Source: Streptomyces longispororuber
Lineage (GTDB): Bacteria > Actinomycetota > Actinomycetes > Streptomycetales > Streptomycetaceae
Direction of reading: 5' to 3'
Length of the DNA: 48,181 bases
Assembly (NCBI RefSeq): GCF_014656095.1
Contig: NZ_BNBT01000056.1
Span: 1-48,181, forward strand
The notes beneath the pieces were generated by a model. It did not search any database, was not told the origin of the DNA, and saw only the letters and a program-made list of their open reading frames with translations. This document shows, one piece after another, positions 1-8,918 of this stretch; the stretch's first letter is position 1; every line of letters starts with the position of its first letter. The translations under genes were made by a program, and so were the position numbers.

Positions 1-1
1 G

Positions 2-1720
2 CCGCGGCCGCCGGGCCCGGCCGCGATGCGGCGCGACGGCGACCGGCTGCGGTTCGTGGGCGCCGCGACGCGGCGCATCGCCCGCGGCATCGACCTCGAC
101 GAGATCGTGATGGGCCTGTGCCGGGCCACGGTCCCGACGTTCTCGGACGCGATCCTGGTCTATCTGCGCGACCCGCTGCCGGTGGGCGACGAGCGCCCGG
201 TCGGGCCGCTGCTGCTGCGCCTGCGCCGCACCGACCGCATCCCCGAGGACCACGACGCCGACGGCGGCACGCTGCCCGCGCTCCAGGTGCAGTCCGACCT
301 GGCGACGGCCTCCGAGCTGTGCGAGGTCCGCGTCAACAGCGCCCTCGACCACGTGCTGCGCGGCGTCCGGCCGGTGTTCGCGGACTCCGCCGTGGCGCTC
401 GGCGCGCTGCCGGAGCTGCTCGGCGCGGGCCGCTCGGTCCCGGGCGGGCAGCGGGCGATCCTGGCGCCGCTGCGGGGGCGGCGCCGGGTGATCGGCGCGG
501 CGGTGTTCCTGCGCCGCCCGGACCGGCACCCCTTCGAGGCCGACGACCTCCTTGTGGCGGCCCAGCTCGCCACGCACAGCGCCCTCGGCATCGACAAGGC
601 CGTCCTGTACGGCCGCGAGGCGTACATCGCCGACGAGTTGCAGCGCACGATGCTCCCCGAGACCCTGCCGCGCGCCACCGGCGTGCGGCTCGCCTCGCGC
701 TACCTCCCGGCCGCCGAGACCGCCCGCGTCGGCGGCGACTGGTACGACGCGATCCCGCTGCCCGGCAGCCGCGTCGCCCTCGTCGTCGGCGACGTCATGG
801 GCCACTCGATGACGTCCGCGGCGATCATGGGCCAGCTCCGCACCACCGCGCAGACCCTCGCCGGGCTGGACCTGCCGCCGCAGGAGGTGCTGCACCACCT
901 CGACGAGCAGGCCCAGCGGCTCGGCTCGGACCGCATGGCGACCTGCCTGTACGCGGTCTACGACCCGGTCTCGCACCGCATCACCATCGCCAACGCGGGC
1001 CACCCGCCGCCCGTCCTGCTGCACCTGGGCGGGCGCGCGGAGGTGCTGCGCGTGCCCCCGGGCGCGCCCATCGGCGTGGGCGGCGTGGACTTCGAGGCCG
1101 TCGAGCTGGACGCCCCGGCGGGCGCGACGCTGCTGCTGTACACGGACGGGCTCGTGGAGTCCCGGCTGCGGGACGTGTGGACCGGCATAGAGCAGCTCCG
1201 CGAGCGGCTCGCCGCCACCGCCCAGCTCACCGGGCCGGACCACCCGCCGCCGCTGGAGGCGCTCTGCGACGAGGTGCTCGACATGCTCGGGCCCGGCGAC
1301 CGCGACGACGACATCGCCCTGCTCGCCGCCCGCTTCGACGGCATCGCGCCCAGCGACGTGGCGTACTGGTTCCTGGAACCGGAGGACGCCACGCCGTCGC
1401 GCGCCCGCCGCCTGGCCCGCTCCGCCCTGGAGCGGTGGGGCCTGACGGACCTGAACGACGCCGTGGAGCTGCTGGTCAGCGAGGTCGTCACGAACGCCGT
1501 GCGGTACGCCACGCGCCCGATCACGCTGCGGCTGCTGCGCACCGACGTACTGCGCTGCGAGGTCGGCGACGACGTGCCGCAGTTGCCGCGGCTGCGGCAG
1601 GCGCGGGCCACGGACGAGGGCGGCCGCGGCCTCTACCTGGTCAACAGGCTGGCGCGGCGCTGGGGCGCCACCCGGCTGAGCACGGGCAAGGTGGTCTGGT
1701 TCGAGCTGAACCAGAGCTGA
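2..1720 (+). CDS. SpoIIE-type PP2C phosphatase with GAF and HATPase domains, 5' end outside window
   Basis: This is a regulatory protein that probably dephosphorylates an anti-sigma-factor antagonist and also carries an RsbW-like kinase fold. Counting from the ATG at base 26, a GAF-like region covers about residues 20-195. The PP2C/SpoIIE domain covers about 205-430, with metal-binding signatures GGDWYDAI, VGDVMGHS, NAGHPPP, YTDGLVESR and DRDDDIALL. The C-terminal HATPase covers about 450-560, with N-box SEVVTNAVRYA and a GRGLYLVNRLA glycine motif. The frame stays open to the left edge and the ATG at 26 has no Shine-Dalgarno sequence, so the true start and possibly a PAS domain lie outside the window. 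It converges on the penicillin-binding protein gene and is separated from it by a strong hairpin. The partner sigma pathway cannot be told from sequence. Confidence 0.9.
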   Translation, partial: PRPPGPAAMRRDGDRLRFVGAATRRIARGIDLDEIVMGLCRATVPTFSDAILVYLRDPLPVGDERPVGPLLLRLRRTDRIPEDHDADGGTLPALQVQSDLATASELCEVRVNSALDHVLRGVRPVFADSAVALGALPELLGAGRSVPGGQRAILAPLRGRRRVIGAAVFLRRPDRHPFEADDLLVAAQLATHSALGIDKAVLYGREAYIADELQRTMLPETLPRATGVRLASRYLPAAETARVGGDWYDAIPLPGSRVALVVGDVMGHSMTSAAIMGQLRTTAQTLAGLDLPPQEVLHHLDEQAQRLGSDRMATCLYAVYDPVSHRITIANAGHPPPVLLHLGGRAEVLRVPPGAPIGVGGVDFEAVELDAPAGATLLLYTDGLVESRLRDVWTGIEQLRERLAATAQLTGPDHPPPLEALCDEVLDMLGPGDRDDDIALLAARFDGIAPSDVAYWFLEPEDATPSRARRLARSALERWGLTDLNDAVELLVSEVVTNAVRYATRPITLRLLRTDVLRCEVGDDVPQLPRLRQARATDEGGRGLYLVNRLARRWGATRLSTGKVVWFELNQS

Positions 1721-1773
1721 GCCGGGGCCGGGCTGGAGCCGAACAGGCCCCGCCGTGCCCCGGCCTGCTCCTG

Positions 1774-1828
1774 CCCGGATACGCCAACGCCCCGGAACCA
1801 TTGGTTCCGGGGCGTTGGCGTATCCGGG
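1774..1828. terminator. perfect 27-bp inverted repeat, bidirectional terminator
   Basis: Bases 1774-1800 and 1802-1828 are perfectly complementary around the single centre base 1801, giving a long hairpin with an effectively three-base loop. It lies between the convergent phosphatase and penicillin-binding protein genes, so it can stop transcription from either side. There is no U-tract, which is usual for Streptomyces terminators. Confidence 0.85.
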
Positions 1829-1846
1829 CCGTGTCCCGCGGCAGCC

Positions 1847-4369
1847 CTATTCGTCGGACCTGCTCGACCGGTCCGCCCGCCGGTCCTCGGGGTCGTCGGG
1901 CGTGCCCGTGCCCCCGGTGGACGGCGGATTCGTCGACGGGGTCGTCGGCGGCGTCGTCGTCGGGGTGGTGGGCGGCGGAGTCGTCGGCGGCTTGGTCGTC
2001 GGCGGCTTCGTCGAGGACGGCGGCGTCGTCGGCGGCTTGCTGCTCGGCTTGTCCTCGTCCTCCTCCGGCTGGGTCGGCCGCAGGGTCGGCGTCGGCGGGG
2101 CCTGGGTGGTCGGCTCCGGCGGCGGCGCGACGGCCGCGCCCATGTCGGTGTCGAGGTCGAACTTGGTGCGCGAGCCGGTCGCGTCGAAGGTGTACGCCGC
2201 CCAGATCTCCGCCGGGAAGCTGCCGCCGTCGACGCGCGGCTTGCCGCCCGCGCCCCGCATGGAGACCTGGGTGCCGCGCTTGACATCGCCGTCGTCCTTG
2301 GGCTGCTCGCCGAACAGGCCGACCGAAGTGACCAGCTTCGGCGTGTAGCCGACGAACCAGGCCGACTTGTTGTCGTCGGACGTACCGGTCTTGCCCGCCA
2401 CCTGCTGCCCGTCGCGGGTCGGCGCGTCGCGCACGGACTTCCGGGCGGTGCCGTCGTCGACCACGCCGGTGAGCACGGAGGTCACGGAGTCCGCGGCGCC
2501 CCGCTTGATGACCTGATCGCCGATCGCCCCGGGCAGCTCGACGGCGCGGTCCTTGTGCTCGACGGACTTCACGAGCCGCGGGGTGACCTTCTTGCCGTGG
2601 TTGTCGAGGGTGGCGTACACCCCGGCCATCTCCAGGGGGCTCGCGCCCATCGAGCCGAGCGTCTGCGCGGGCACGGCGGGCAGGCCCTTGACGTCCATGC
2701 CGAGCTTGCCCGCGGTCTCCAGGACCTTGTCCATCTTCACGTCCACGCCCATCTGCGCGAACACGGAGTTGATGGACTTGTTCATCGCGGTCTGCACGGT
2801 GACCGGGCCGTAGGAGACGTCGTCCTCGTTCGGCGGCGCGAAGGCGATGTCGCTGCCCTTGACGGGGCGCTCGCTGCGGCCGCTGTAGATCGTGTTCGCC
2901 GTGATCGGCGTGCCGTCCTGCGTGGTGGCGCCCTCCTCCAGGGCGGCGGCGAGTATCAGCGGCTTGAAGGTGGACGCGGGCTGGTAGTCGGTCCGGGTCG
3001 CGTTGTTCCGGTAGTGCTTGAGGTAGTCGCTGCCGCCGTACATCGCGACGACCGCGCCGGTCTTGGGGTCCACGGACACGGCGCCCGCCTGGACGCGCGC
3101 GTCGGCCTTGCTCTTCTTCGGGTCGAGGCGGTCGTTGAGCTTGCGGTCGACGGCCTTCTCTAGCTGGCGCTGCTTCTTGCGGTCGATGTTCAGCGTGATG
3201 GTGTAGCCGCCCAGCTTGAGCTGCGCCTCCGCCTCGGACTTGGTGTAGCCCTGCCGCATGATCTGCCGCTGCACGATCTCGTTGGCGAACTGCACCAGGT
3301 AGCCCGTCTGCCCCTTCATACCGGGCGCGGCCTTCGGCGGGTCCGGGTAGGGGAACTTCAGGCCGTCGCGCTCGCCGGAGTCCAGCCAGTCCTCCTCGAC
3401 CATGTTGTCCAGGACGTAGTTCCAGCGCTCCTTGACCAGCTTCTTGCCGGTGTCGGAGGCGGTGGCCCAGTCGTAGGAGCTCGGCGCCTGGAGGAGCGCG
3501 GCGAGGTAGGCGCCCTGCGCGACGTTCAGCTTCGCTGCGTCGACGCCGTAGTACGCCTGGGCGGCGGCCTGGATGCCGTAGGCGCCGCGGCCGTAGTAGC
3601 TGGTGTTGATGTAGCCCGCGAGGATGTCGTCCTTGCTCTTCTCGCGGTCCACCTTCAGCGAGATGACGAGTTCCTTGAGCTTGCGCGAGACGGTCTGTTC
3701 CTGCGACAGGTAGTAGTTCTTGACGTACTGCTGCGTGATCGTCGAACCGCCCTGCTTGCCCTTGCCGGACAGGGTGTTGAGCACGCCGCGCGCGGTGCCC
3801 TTGAAGTCGATGCCGGTGTCCTTGTAGAAGGACTTGTTCTCGGCGGCGACGAAGGTGCGCTGGACGTCCTTGGGGATCTCGTCCAGGTCGACGATCTCGC
3901 GGTTGACGTCGCCGTCGCGGTAGAAGACCGTGCCGTCGCTGTACTTGAAGATGTTGCTCTGCTTCTTCGCCAGGGCGTTGCCCTTGGGGATGTCCACCAC
4001 CAGGTAGAGGACGACGAAGCCGAGGATGCCGAGCAGGATGACGCCGAAGAAGTAGCCGAGGAGCTTCTTCCAGGTGAAGAAGCGGCGGATGCCGGTGGGC
4101 TTGGGCTTGCCGCCGCGGGGGCGCTTGCCCGGGCGGCCGCCGGAGCCGGAGCCACCGGAGCCGGACCCGGCCCCGGCACCGGGCCCGCCGGGGCCGGTGC
4201 CCGCCGGGCCGTCCGCCGCGGGGCCCGTACCGGCACCCGGGTGCGTACCGGTGTCCGGAGTACCGGCGTCGGCGGGAGTGCCGGCGGCCGGAGTGCCGCC
4301 GGACGGGCGGCCGCGCGCTGCCCGGCGCGCACCGCGCTGCCGCGCTTTTCGCTCTTCCGCTCGGCCCAT
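1847..4369 (-). CDS. class A penicillin-binding protein (GT51 transglycosylase and transpeptidase)
   Basis: A bifunctional enzyme that polymerises and cross-links peptidoglycan at the outer face of the membrane. Residues 1-95 form a Gly/Pro/Thr-rich basic cytoplasmic tail and about 101-125 a single membrane anchor. The GT51 domain covers about 140-330, with the catalytic Glu in AAENKSFY (about E177), the GGSTITQQ motif and a second acidic position in REKSKDDILAGYIN. The transpeptidase domain has STFK (S466), SIN (S532) and KTGT (K660). The last 100 residues are Pro/Thr-rich with an acidic patch, probably a wall-spanning tail. At 840 residues it fits actinobacterial PBP1/PonA-like enzymes. The spacer of about 370 bases to the divergent PadR gene should hold its promoter. 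Confidence 0.93.
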   Translation of the reverse strand: MGRAEERKARQRGARRAARGRPSGGTPAAGTPADAGTPDTGTHPGAGTGPAADGPAGTGPGGPGAGAGSGSGGSGSGGRPGKRPRGGKPKPTGIRRFFTWKKLLGYFFGVILLGILGFVVLYLVVDIPKGNALAKKQSNIFKYSDGTVFYRDGDVNREIVDLDEIPKDVQRTFVAAENKSFYKDTGIDFKGTARGVLNTLSGKGKQGGSTITQQYVKNYYLSQEQTVSRKLKELVISLKVDREKSKDDILAGYINTSYYGRGAYGIQAAAQAYYGVDAAKLNVAQGAYLAALLQAPSSYDWATASDTGKKLVKERWNYVLDNMVEEDWLDSGERDGLKFPYPDPPKAAPGMKGQTGYLVQFANEIVQRQIMRQGYTKSEAEAQLKLGGYTITLNIDRKKQRQLEKAVDRKLNDRLDPKKSKADARVQAGAVSVDPKTGAVVAMYGGSDYLKHYRNNATRTDYQPASTFKPLILAAALEEGATTQDGTPITANTIYSGRSERPVKGSDIAFAPPNEDDVSYGPVTVQTAMNKSINSVFAQMGVDVKMDKVLETAGKLGMDVKGLPAVPAQTLGSMGASPLEMAGVYATLDNHGKKVTPRLVKSVEHKDRAVELPGAIGDQVIKRGAADSVTSVLTGVVDDGTARKSVRDAPTRDGQQVAGKTGTSDDNKSAWFVGYTPKLVTSVGLFGEQPKDDGDVKRGTQVSMRGAGGKPRVDGGSFPAEIWAAYTFDATGSRTKFDLDTDMGAAVAPPPEPTTQAPPTPTLRPTQPEEDEDKPSSKPPTTPPSSTKPPTTKPPTTPPPTTPTTTPPTTPSTNPPSTGGTGTPDDPEDRRADRSSRSDE

Positions 4370-4740
4370 GACTGTGGTCGCTCCGCTCTTCTCGTCGTCG
4401 CTTCTCGTCGCTTCTGGTCGCTCCGCGTCGCCCGCCCGCCGACGGCCCGGCGCCGGTTCGCCGGCTCCTCGCCCCCGTGCAGCCCACGCGTCCCCCGCGT
4501 CCCATACAGGACAGGTCAGCTCATGAAGCTAACACCGCACCGAATGACAGAAGACGCCCGATCCGGTCTTTTCCGGACGTGACAATGAGCACCCACCGCG
4601 AGGGAACCCTTACCACTCCACCGGAATCGACTCCCCCGAAGCGCGGACGGTTGCCTCCCGTTTCCGCCGGAGTACTCCCTTCCGCGCCTACACACTCGGC
4701 GTATACACCGCACGTATACGTGGTGTGTATAGTGCTCCGC
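4370..4740. other. divergent spacer between PBP and PadR genes
   Basis: These 371 bases separate divergent genes and must hold both promoters. Near the PBP side, 4384-4430 repeats short tcgcttct/tcgtcgct blocks. The rest is moderate-GC sequence without a believable reading frame. The PadR palindrome at 4701-4731 is listed separately. Confidence 0.6.
4701..4733 (+). promoter_or_regulatory. PadR operator overlapping a leaderless promoter
   Basis: The dyad gtatacacc (4701-4709) ... ggtgtgtat (4722-4730) surrounds a second palindrome, cgtatacg (4713-4720). A -10-like TATAGT at 4728-4733 overlaps the right arm and sits only seven bases before the ATG at 4741, so the transcript would start at or beside the start codon. 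Repressor binding here would block the promoter. Autoregulation by PadR is inferred from position and family habit. Confidence 0.65.
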
Positions 4741-5268
4741 ATGTCCATCGGTCACACCCTCCTCGGGCTGCTCGAGTCCGGACCGCGCCACGGTTACGAC
4801 CTCAAGCGCGCCTTCGACGAGAAGTTCGGGCACGACAAGCCACTGCACTACGGGCAGGTCTACTCGACCATGTCCCGCCTGCTGAAGAACGGCCTCGTGG
4901 AGGTCGACGGGATCGAGGCGGGCGAGGGTCCGGAGCGCAAGCGGTACGCCATCACCGAGGCGGGCATCACCGATGTCCAGCGGTGGCTCGCCACGCCGGA
5001 GAAGCCCGAGCCGTACCTCCAGTCCACCCTCTACACCAAGGTCGTCCTCGCGCTGCTCACGCACCGCGACGCCGCCGACATCCTCGACACCCAGCGCTCG
5101 GAGCACCTGCGCATGATGCGCATCCTGACCGACCGCAAGCGCAAGGGCGACCTCGCCGACCAGTTGATCTGCGACCACGCCCTGTTCCACCTGGAGGCGG
5201 ACCTGCGCTGGCTGGAGCTGACCTCCGCCCGGCTCGGCCGGCTCGCCAAGGAGGTACTGCCCGCATGA
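4741..5268 (+). CDS. PadR-family transcriptional regulator
   Basis: A 175-aa winged-helix repressor. The N-terminal half carries the PadR pattern GHTLLGLLESGPRHGYDLKR, followed by the recognition-helix region YGQVYSTMSRLLKNGLVE and the wing around ERKRYAITEAG. The C-terminal half is helical (about 105-175), as in PadR subfamily 2 dimerisation domains. The reading frame is open further upstream, but homology begins at MSIGHTLLG and the operator/-10 lies directly before it, which fixes this start and suggests a leaderless mRNA. The stop overlaps the ATG of the ABC ATPase (ATGA), so the three genes form one translationally coupled operon. PadR next to an efflux-type ABC system suggests ligand-released repression of the transporter; the ligand is unknown. 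Confidence 0.93.
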   Translation: MSIGHTLLGLLESGPRHGYDLKRAFDEKFGHDKPLHYGQVYSTMSRLLKNGLVEVDGIEAGEGPERKRYAITEAGITDVQRWLATPEKPEPYLQSTLYTKVVLALLTHRDAADILDTQRSEHLRMMRILTDRKRKGDLADQLICDHALFHLEADLRWLELTSARLGRLAKEVLPA

Positions 5269-5951
5269 CCCCCGCCGGCTCCCTGCTCTCCGCCCACGGG
5301 CTGCGCAAGGCCTACGGGCCCACGACCGCGCTCGACGGCGCCGAGTTCTCCATCCACCCGGGCGAGGTGGTCGCCGTGATGGGCCCCTCCGGCTCCGGCA
5401 AGTCCACGCTCCTGCACTGCCTGGCCGGGATCGTGCGCCCTGACGCGGGCGAAATCTCGTACAACGGCCAGGAATTGACGGGTATGACGGACACTGCGCT
5501 CAGCGCGCTGCGGCGCAGCGAGTTCGGCTTCGTCTTCCAGTTCGGCCAGCTCGTGCCGGAGCTCACCTGCGTCGAGAACGTGGCGCTGCCGCTGCGGCTG
5601 AACGGCGCCCGGCGCAAGGACGCCGAGCGCACCGCCCTGACCTGGCTGGAGCGCCTGGAGGTCGACGACGTGCGCGGCAAGCGCCCCGGCGAGGTCTCCG
5701 GCGGCCAGGGGCAGCGCGTCGCCGTGGCCCGCGCGCTGGCCACGAGCCCGCGCGTGGTCTTCGCCGACGAGCCGACCGGCGCGCTCGACTCGCTCAACGG
5801 CGAGCGCGTCATGGAGCTGCTCACCGACGCCGCCCGCAGCGCCAACGCCGCCGTCGTCCTCGTCACGCACGAGACCCGCGTGGCGGCGTACTCCGACCGC
5901 GAGATCGTCGTCCGCGACGGCAGGTCACGGGACATGGAGCGCGCCGTATGA
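5265..5951 (+). CDS. ABC transporter ATP-binding protein (MacB/LolD-like)
   Basis: A cytoplasmic ATPase of 228 residues that powers the FtsX-type permease encoded next. Walker A is GPSGSGKST (about residues 40-48), the Q-loop lies in FVFQFGQLVPEL, the signature is VSGGQGQRVAVARAL, Walker B is VVFADEP followed by the D-loop TGALDS, and the H-loop is VTHE. The ATG overlaps the PadR stop and its own stop overlaps the permease ATG, so all three are coupled. The signature reads SGGQGQR, as is common in this MacB/LolD-like class, which exports lipids, peptides or drugs rather than importing. The substrate is unknown. Confidence 0.93.
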   Translation: MTPAGSLLSAHGLRKAYGPTTALDGAEFSIHPGEVVAVMGPSGSGKSTLLHCLAGIVRPDAGEISYNGQELTGMTDTALSALRRSEFGFVFQFGQLVPELTCVENVALPLRLNGARRKDAERTALTWLERLEVDDVRGKRPGEVSGGQGQRVAVARALATSPRVVFADEPTGALDSLNGERVMELLTDAARSANAAVVLVTHETRVAAYSDREIVVRDGRSRDMERAV

Positions 5952-8404
5952 GCATGACCCCGACGCGCTCGGGCCCGTCGGCGGACCCGGCGCGGCAGGC
6001 GGCCCCCGCCTCCCCGGACCGCCCCGCGGGCCCGACCGGTGCCCGCGCCTGGGCGCGCGACCTGGCCATGGGGCTGCGCTTCGCGGTCGGCGGCGGCCGT
6101 GAGGGCTGGATCCGCACGATCCTCACCGCGGTCGGCGTGGGCCTCGGCGTGGCGCTGCTGCTCGGCGCCGCGTCGGTGCCGGAGCTGATGCACCACCGCG
6201 ACGCCCGCTCCACCGCCCGGACGCCGCTCGGCGAGATGAGCGGCGAGAAGGTCGAGCGCTCCGACTCGACGGTCCTGATCGTCAACGCGGGCACCGACTT
6301 CCGCGACTCGGAGATCAGCGGCCGCGTGGTCCGCGCCGACGGCGGCCACCCGGTCCTGCCGCCCGGCCTCGACGCGCTGCCGGGCCCCGGCGAGCTGGTC
6401 GTCTCCCCCGCGCTGCGGGAGCTGATGGACAGCTCCGACGGCAAGCTCCTCAAGGAGCGCTTCAGCCAGTACCGCCTCACGGGCACCATCGGTGACGCGG
6501 GCCTGATGCGCCCCAACGAGCTCTTCTACTACCTCGGCTCCGACACCCTCACCAAGAGCGACGGCGCCTACCGCACCGGCGCCTTCGGCTACAAGGTCAC
6601 CGAGGACCCCCTCGACCCGCTCCTGGTCGTCCTCGTCGTCCTGATCTGCGTCGTCCTGCTGACCCCCGTACTGATCTTCATCGGTACGGCGGTCCGCTTC
6701 GGCGGTGAGCGGCGCGACCAGCGGCTCGCCGCGCTGCGCCTGGTGGGCGCGGACCGGCGGGCGGTGCGCCGCATCGCGGCGGGCGAGGCGCTGTGCGGGG
6801 CGCTGCTCGGGCTCGTCGCGGGTGCCGGGTTCTTCCTCGCCGCGCGCCAGTTGCTGGGCGTCGTCGACATCTGGCAGGTCAACGCGTTCCCCTCGGACAT
6901 GGTGCCGCTGCCGGGGCTCGCCGCGCTGATCCTGCTCGCCGTGCCGGTCTCGTCGGTGCTCGTCACCCTGGTGTCGCTGCGCGCGGTCGCCATCGAGCCG
7001 CTGGGCGTGGTGCGCAGTGCGTCCCCGCGCGGGCGCCGCCTGTGGTGGCGGCTGCTGCTGCCGGTCACCGGCCTGCTCATCCTGCTCGGCCAGGACCGCA
7101 TCGGCTCCTCGGCCACCTCCGACGACGTGCACGTCTACACCATCGCGGTCGGCGCGACCCTCGCCCTGGTGGGCCTCGCGACGCTGCTCCCCTGGCTGGT
7201 GGAGGCGGCCGTGCGGCGGCTGCGCGGCGGCCCGGTGCCCTGGCAGCTCGCCACCCGCCGGCTGCAGATGAACAGCGGTACGGCGGCCCGCGCGGTCAGC
7301 GGCATCACGGTCGCGGTGGCGGGCGCCGTCGCCCTGCAGATGCTGTTCGCGTCCATGCACGACGACTTCAACACCACCACGGACCAGGACCCGCACCGCG
7401 CCCAGCTCAGCGTGTACTCGCCGAAGGGCAGCGGTCCGCTCGCCCAGCGCATGATCGACGACTTCCGCGCCACCAAGGGCGTCGAGGGCGTCATCGGCAC
7501 GGTCTCGGCGTACGTCGTGAAGCCCGGGAAGCTCGGCAAGGGCGACGACATCCGGCCGACCACCGAGCTGTCGGTCGGGACCTGCGCCACGCTGCGCGAG
7601 CTGGCGCACGTCGGCCGGTGCGAGGACGGTGACACGTTCATCGTGCACGCGGACGACCAGGAGCAGAACGCCTGGGTCGACCGGACCGCGCGCCCCGGCA
7701 AGCGGATCGACCTCAACTACGACAGTTGGGGCGACTCCACGACCAAGGGGCACGGCGCGCACGCGCCGTGGACGCTGCCGAAGTCGACCCGCGTCGTACA
7801 GGCCCGGCCCGACCCGGTCGGCGACCGGTACAACGGCATCCTCGCGACGCCGGGCGCCGTCGACGTGGACCGCATGGCCGACGCGCAGACCCGCGCCATG
7901 GTCCAGATCGACCCCGGCGTGACGGACGCGGAGGAGTACGTGCGCAACACCGCGGCGCGCATGGACCCGCTGGTCCGCGTGAACACCATCCGCATGATCG
8001 AGCGCGACAAGCAGTACGCCTCCATCCAGCGGGGCCTCCAGGCCGGGGCCATGGCGACGATGACCCTGATCGCCGCGTCCATGCTGGTGTCGATGCTGGA
8101 GCAACTGCGCGAGCGCAAGCGCCTGCTGGCGGCCCTGACCGCCTTCGGCACCCGGCGTACGTCGATGGCCTGGTCGGTCCTGTGGCAGACGGCGATCCCG
8201 GTGGCCCTCGGCCTGGCCCTCGCGGTCGCGGGCGGCCTGGCCCTGGGCGCCGTGATGTGCCGCATGGTGAACAAGTCGGTCACGGACTGGCTGGTCTTCC
8301 TCCCCCTCACCGCCGCGGGCGCGGCCCTGGTGGCGCTGGTCACCCTGCTGAGCCTGCCACCCCTGTGGCGCATGATGCGCCCGGACGGCTTGCGCACGGA
8401 GTAG
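5948..8404 (+). CDS. FtsX-like ABC transporter permease
   Basis: An 818-aa integral membrane protein. After a Pro-rich N-terminus there is a first membrane helix (about 55-75), then a long extracytoplasmic region, then a helix group at about 215-420 with the FtsX core around residues 225-360 (VRFGGERRDQRLAALRLVGA). A fifth helix near 450 precedes a second extracytoplasmic domain (about 460-690), followed by a second FtsX domain near the C-terminus (about 695-810, LLAALTAFGTRRTSMAWSVL). This duplicated FtsX layout is typical of actinobacterial exporters paired with one MacB-like ATPase. The ATG overlaps the ATPase stop. The export substrate cannot be deduced. Confidence 0.9.
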   Translation: MSMTPTRSGPSADPARQAAPASPDRPAGPTGARAWARDLAMGLRFAVGGGREGWIRTILTAVGVGLGVALLLGAASVPELMHHRDARSTARTPLGEMSGEKVERSDSTVLIVNAGTDFRDSEISGRVVRADGGHPVLPPGLDALPGPGELVVSPALRELMDSSDGKLLKERFSQYRLTGTIGDAGLMRPNELFYYLGSDTLTKSDGAYRTGAFGYKVTEDPLDPLLVVLVVLICVVLLTPVLIFIGTAVRFGGERRDQRLAALRLVGADRRAVRRIAAGEALCGALLGLVAGAGFFLAARQLLGVVDIWQVNAFPSDMVPLPGLAALILLAVPVSSVLVTLVSLRAVAIEPLGVVRSASPRGRRLWWRLLLPVTGLLILLGQDRIGSSATSDDVHVYTIAVGATLALVGLATLLPWLVEAAVRRLRGGPVPWQLATRRLQMNSGTAARAVSGITVAVAGAVALQMLFASMHDDFNTTTDQDPHRAQLSVYSPKGSGPLAQRMIDDFRATKGVEGVIGTVSAYVVKPGKLGKGDDIRPTTELSVGTCATLRELAHVGRCEDGDTFIVHADDQEQNAWVDRTARPGKRIDLNYDSWGDSTTKGHGAHAPWTLPKSTRVVQARPDPVGDRYNGILATPGAVDVDRMADAQTRAMVQIDPGVTDAEEYVRNTAARMDPLVRVNTIRMIERDKQYASIQRGLQAGAMATMTLIAASMLVSMLEQLRERKRLLAALTAFGTRRTSMAWSVLWQTAIPVALGLALAVAGGLALGAVMCRMVNKSVTDWLVFLPLTAAGAALVALVTLLSLPPLWRMMRPDGLRTE

Positions 8405-8918
8405 CAGTGCGGCGTGGTTCCCCGGGCCCCAAAGGGGCGCGGGGAACTGCGCGACCAGCCACGACGGCGCGGCACACGCCCGACGGCACAAGCCCCCGAA
8501 GGGGCGCGGGGAACTGCGCGACCAGCCACGACGGCGCGGCAGTCGGCCGACGACACAAGCCCCCGAAGGGGCGCGGGGAACTGCGCGACCAGCCACGACG
8601 GCGCGGCAGCCGGCCGACGACACAAGCCCCCGAAGGGGCGCGGGGAACTGCGCGACCAGCCACGACGGCGCGGCAGCCGGCCGACGGCACAAGCCCCCGA
8701 AGGGGCGCGGGGAACTGCGCGACCAGCCACGACGGCGCGGCAGCCGGCCGACGGCACAGGCCCCTGAAGGGGCGCGGGGAACTGCGCGACCGGCCAACGA
8801 GGCGCGGCGGACGGCAACGGCAGACACCCCCGCGGCGGCAAGCCGCAGAGCCCCGGCGCAGCCGGGCCCCAGCCGGAAGCCCAGCCGGGCCACAGCCCTC
8901 GCACCCGCCGCGGCGCGG
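8405..8918. repeat. 67-bp tandem repeat array, six copies
   Basis: The 514-base gap between the convergent permease and oxyR genes holds six head-to-tail copies of a 67-bp unit, with the motif aaggggcgcggggaactg starting at 8432, 8499, 8566, 8633, 8700 and 8767 (exact 67-bp period). Each unit contains a small ccccgaagggg hairpin and the core ctgcgcgaccagccacgac; differences gather in the last 20 bases. From memory this core is a widespread Streptomyces intergenic repeat, usually present singly. Bases 8820-8918 are GC-rich without structure I can name. The array could end transcription of the ABC operon. Confidence 0.9.

Noticed and set aside
8405..8830. Possible CRISPR array from regular repeats
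   Set aside because: Units are contiguous 67-bp tandem copies without unique spacers, and no cas genes are near.
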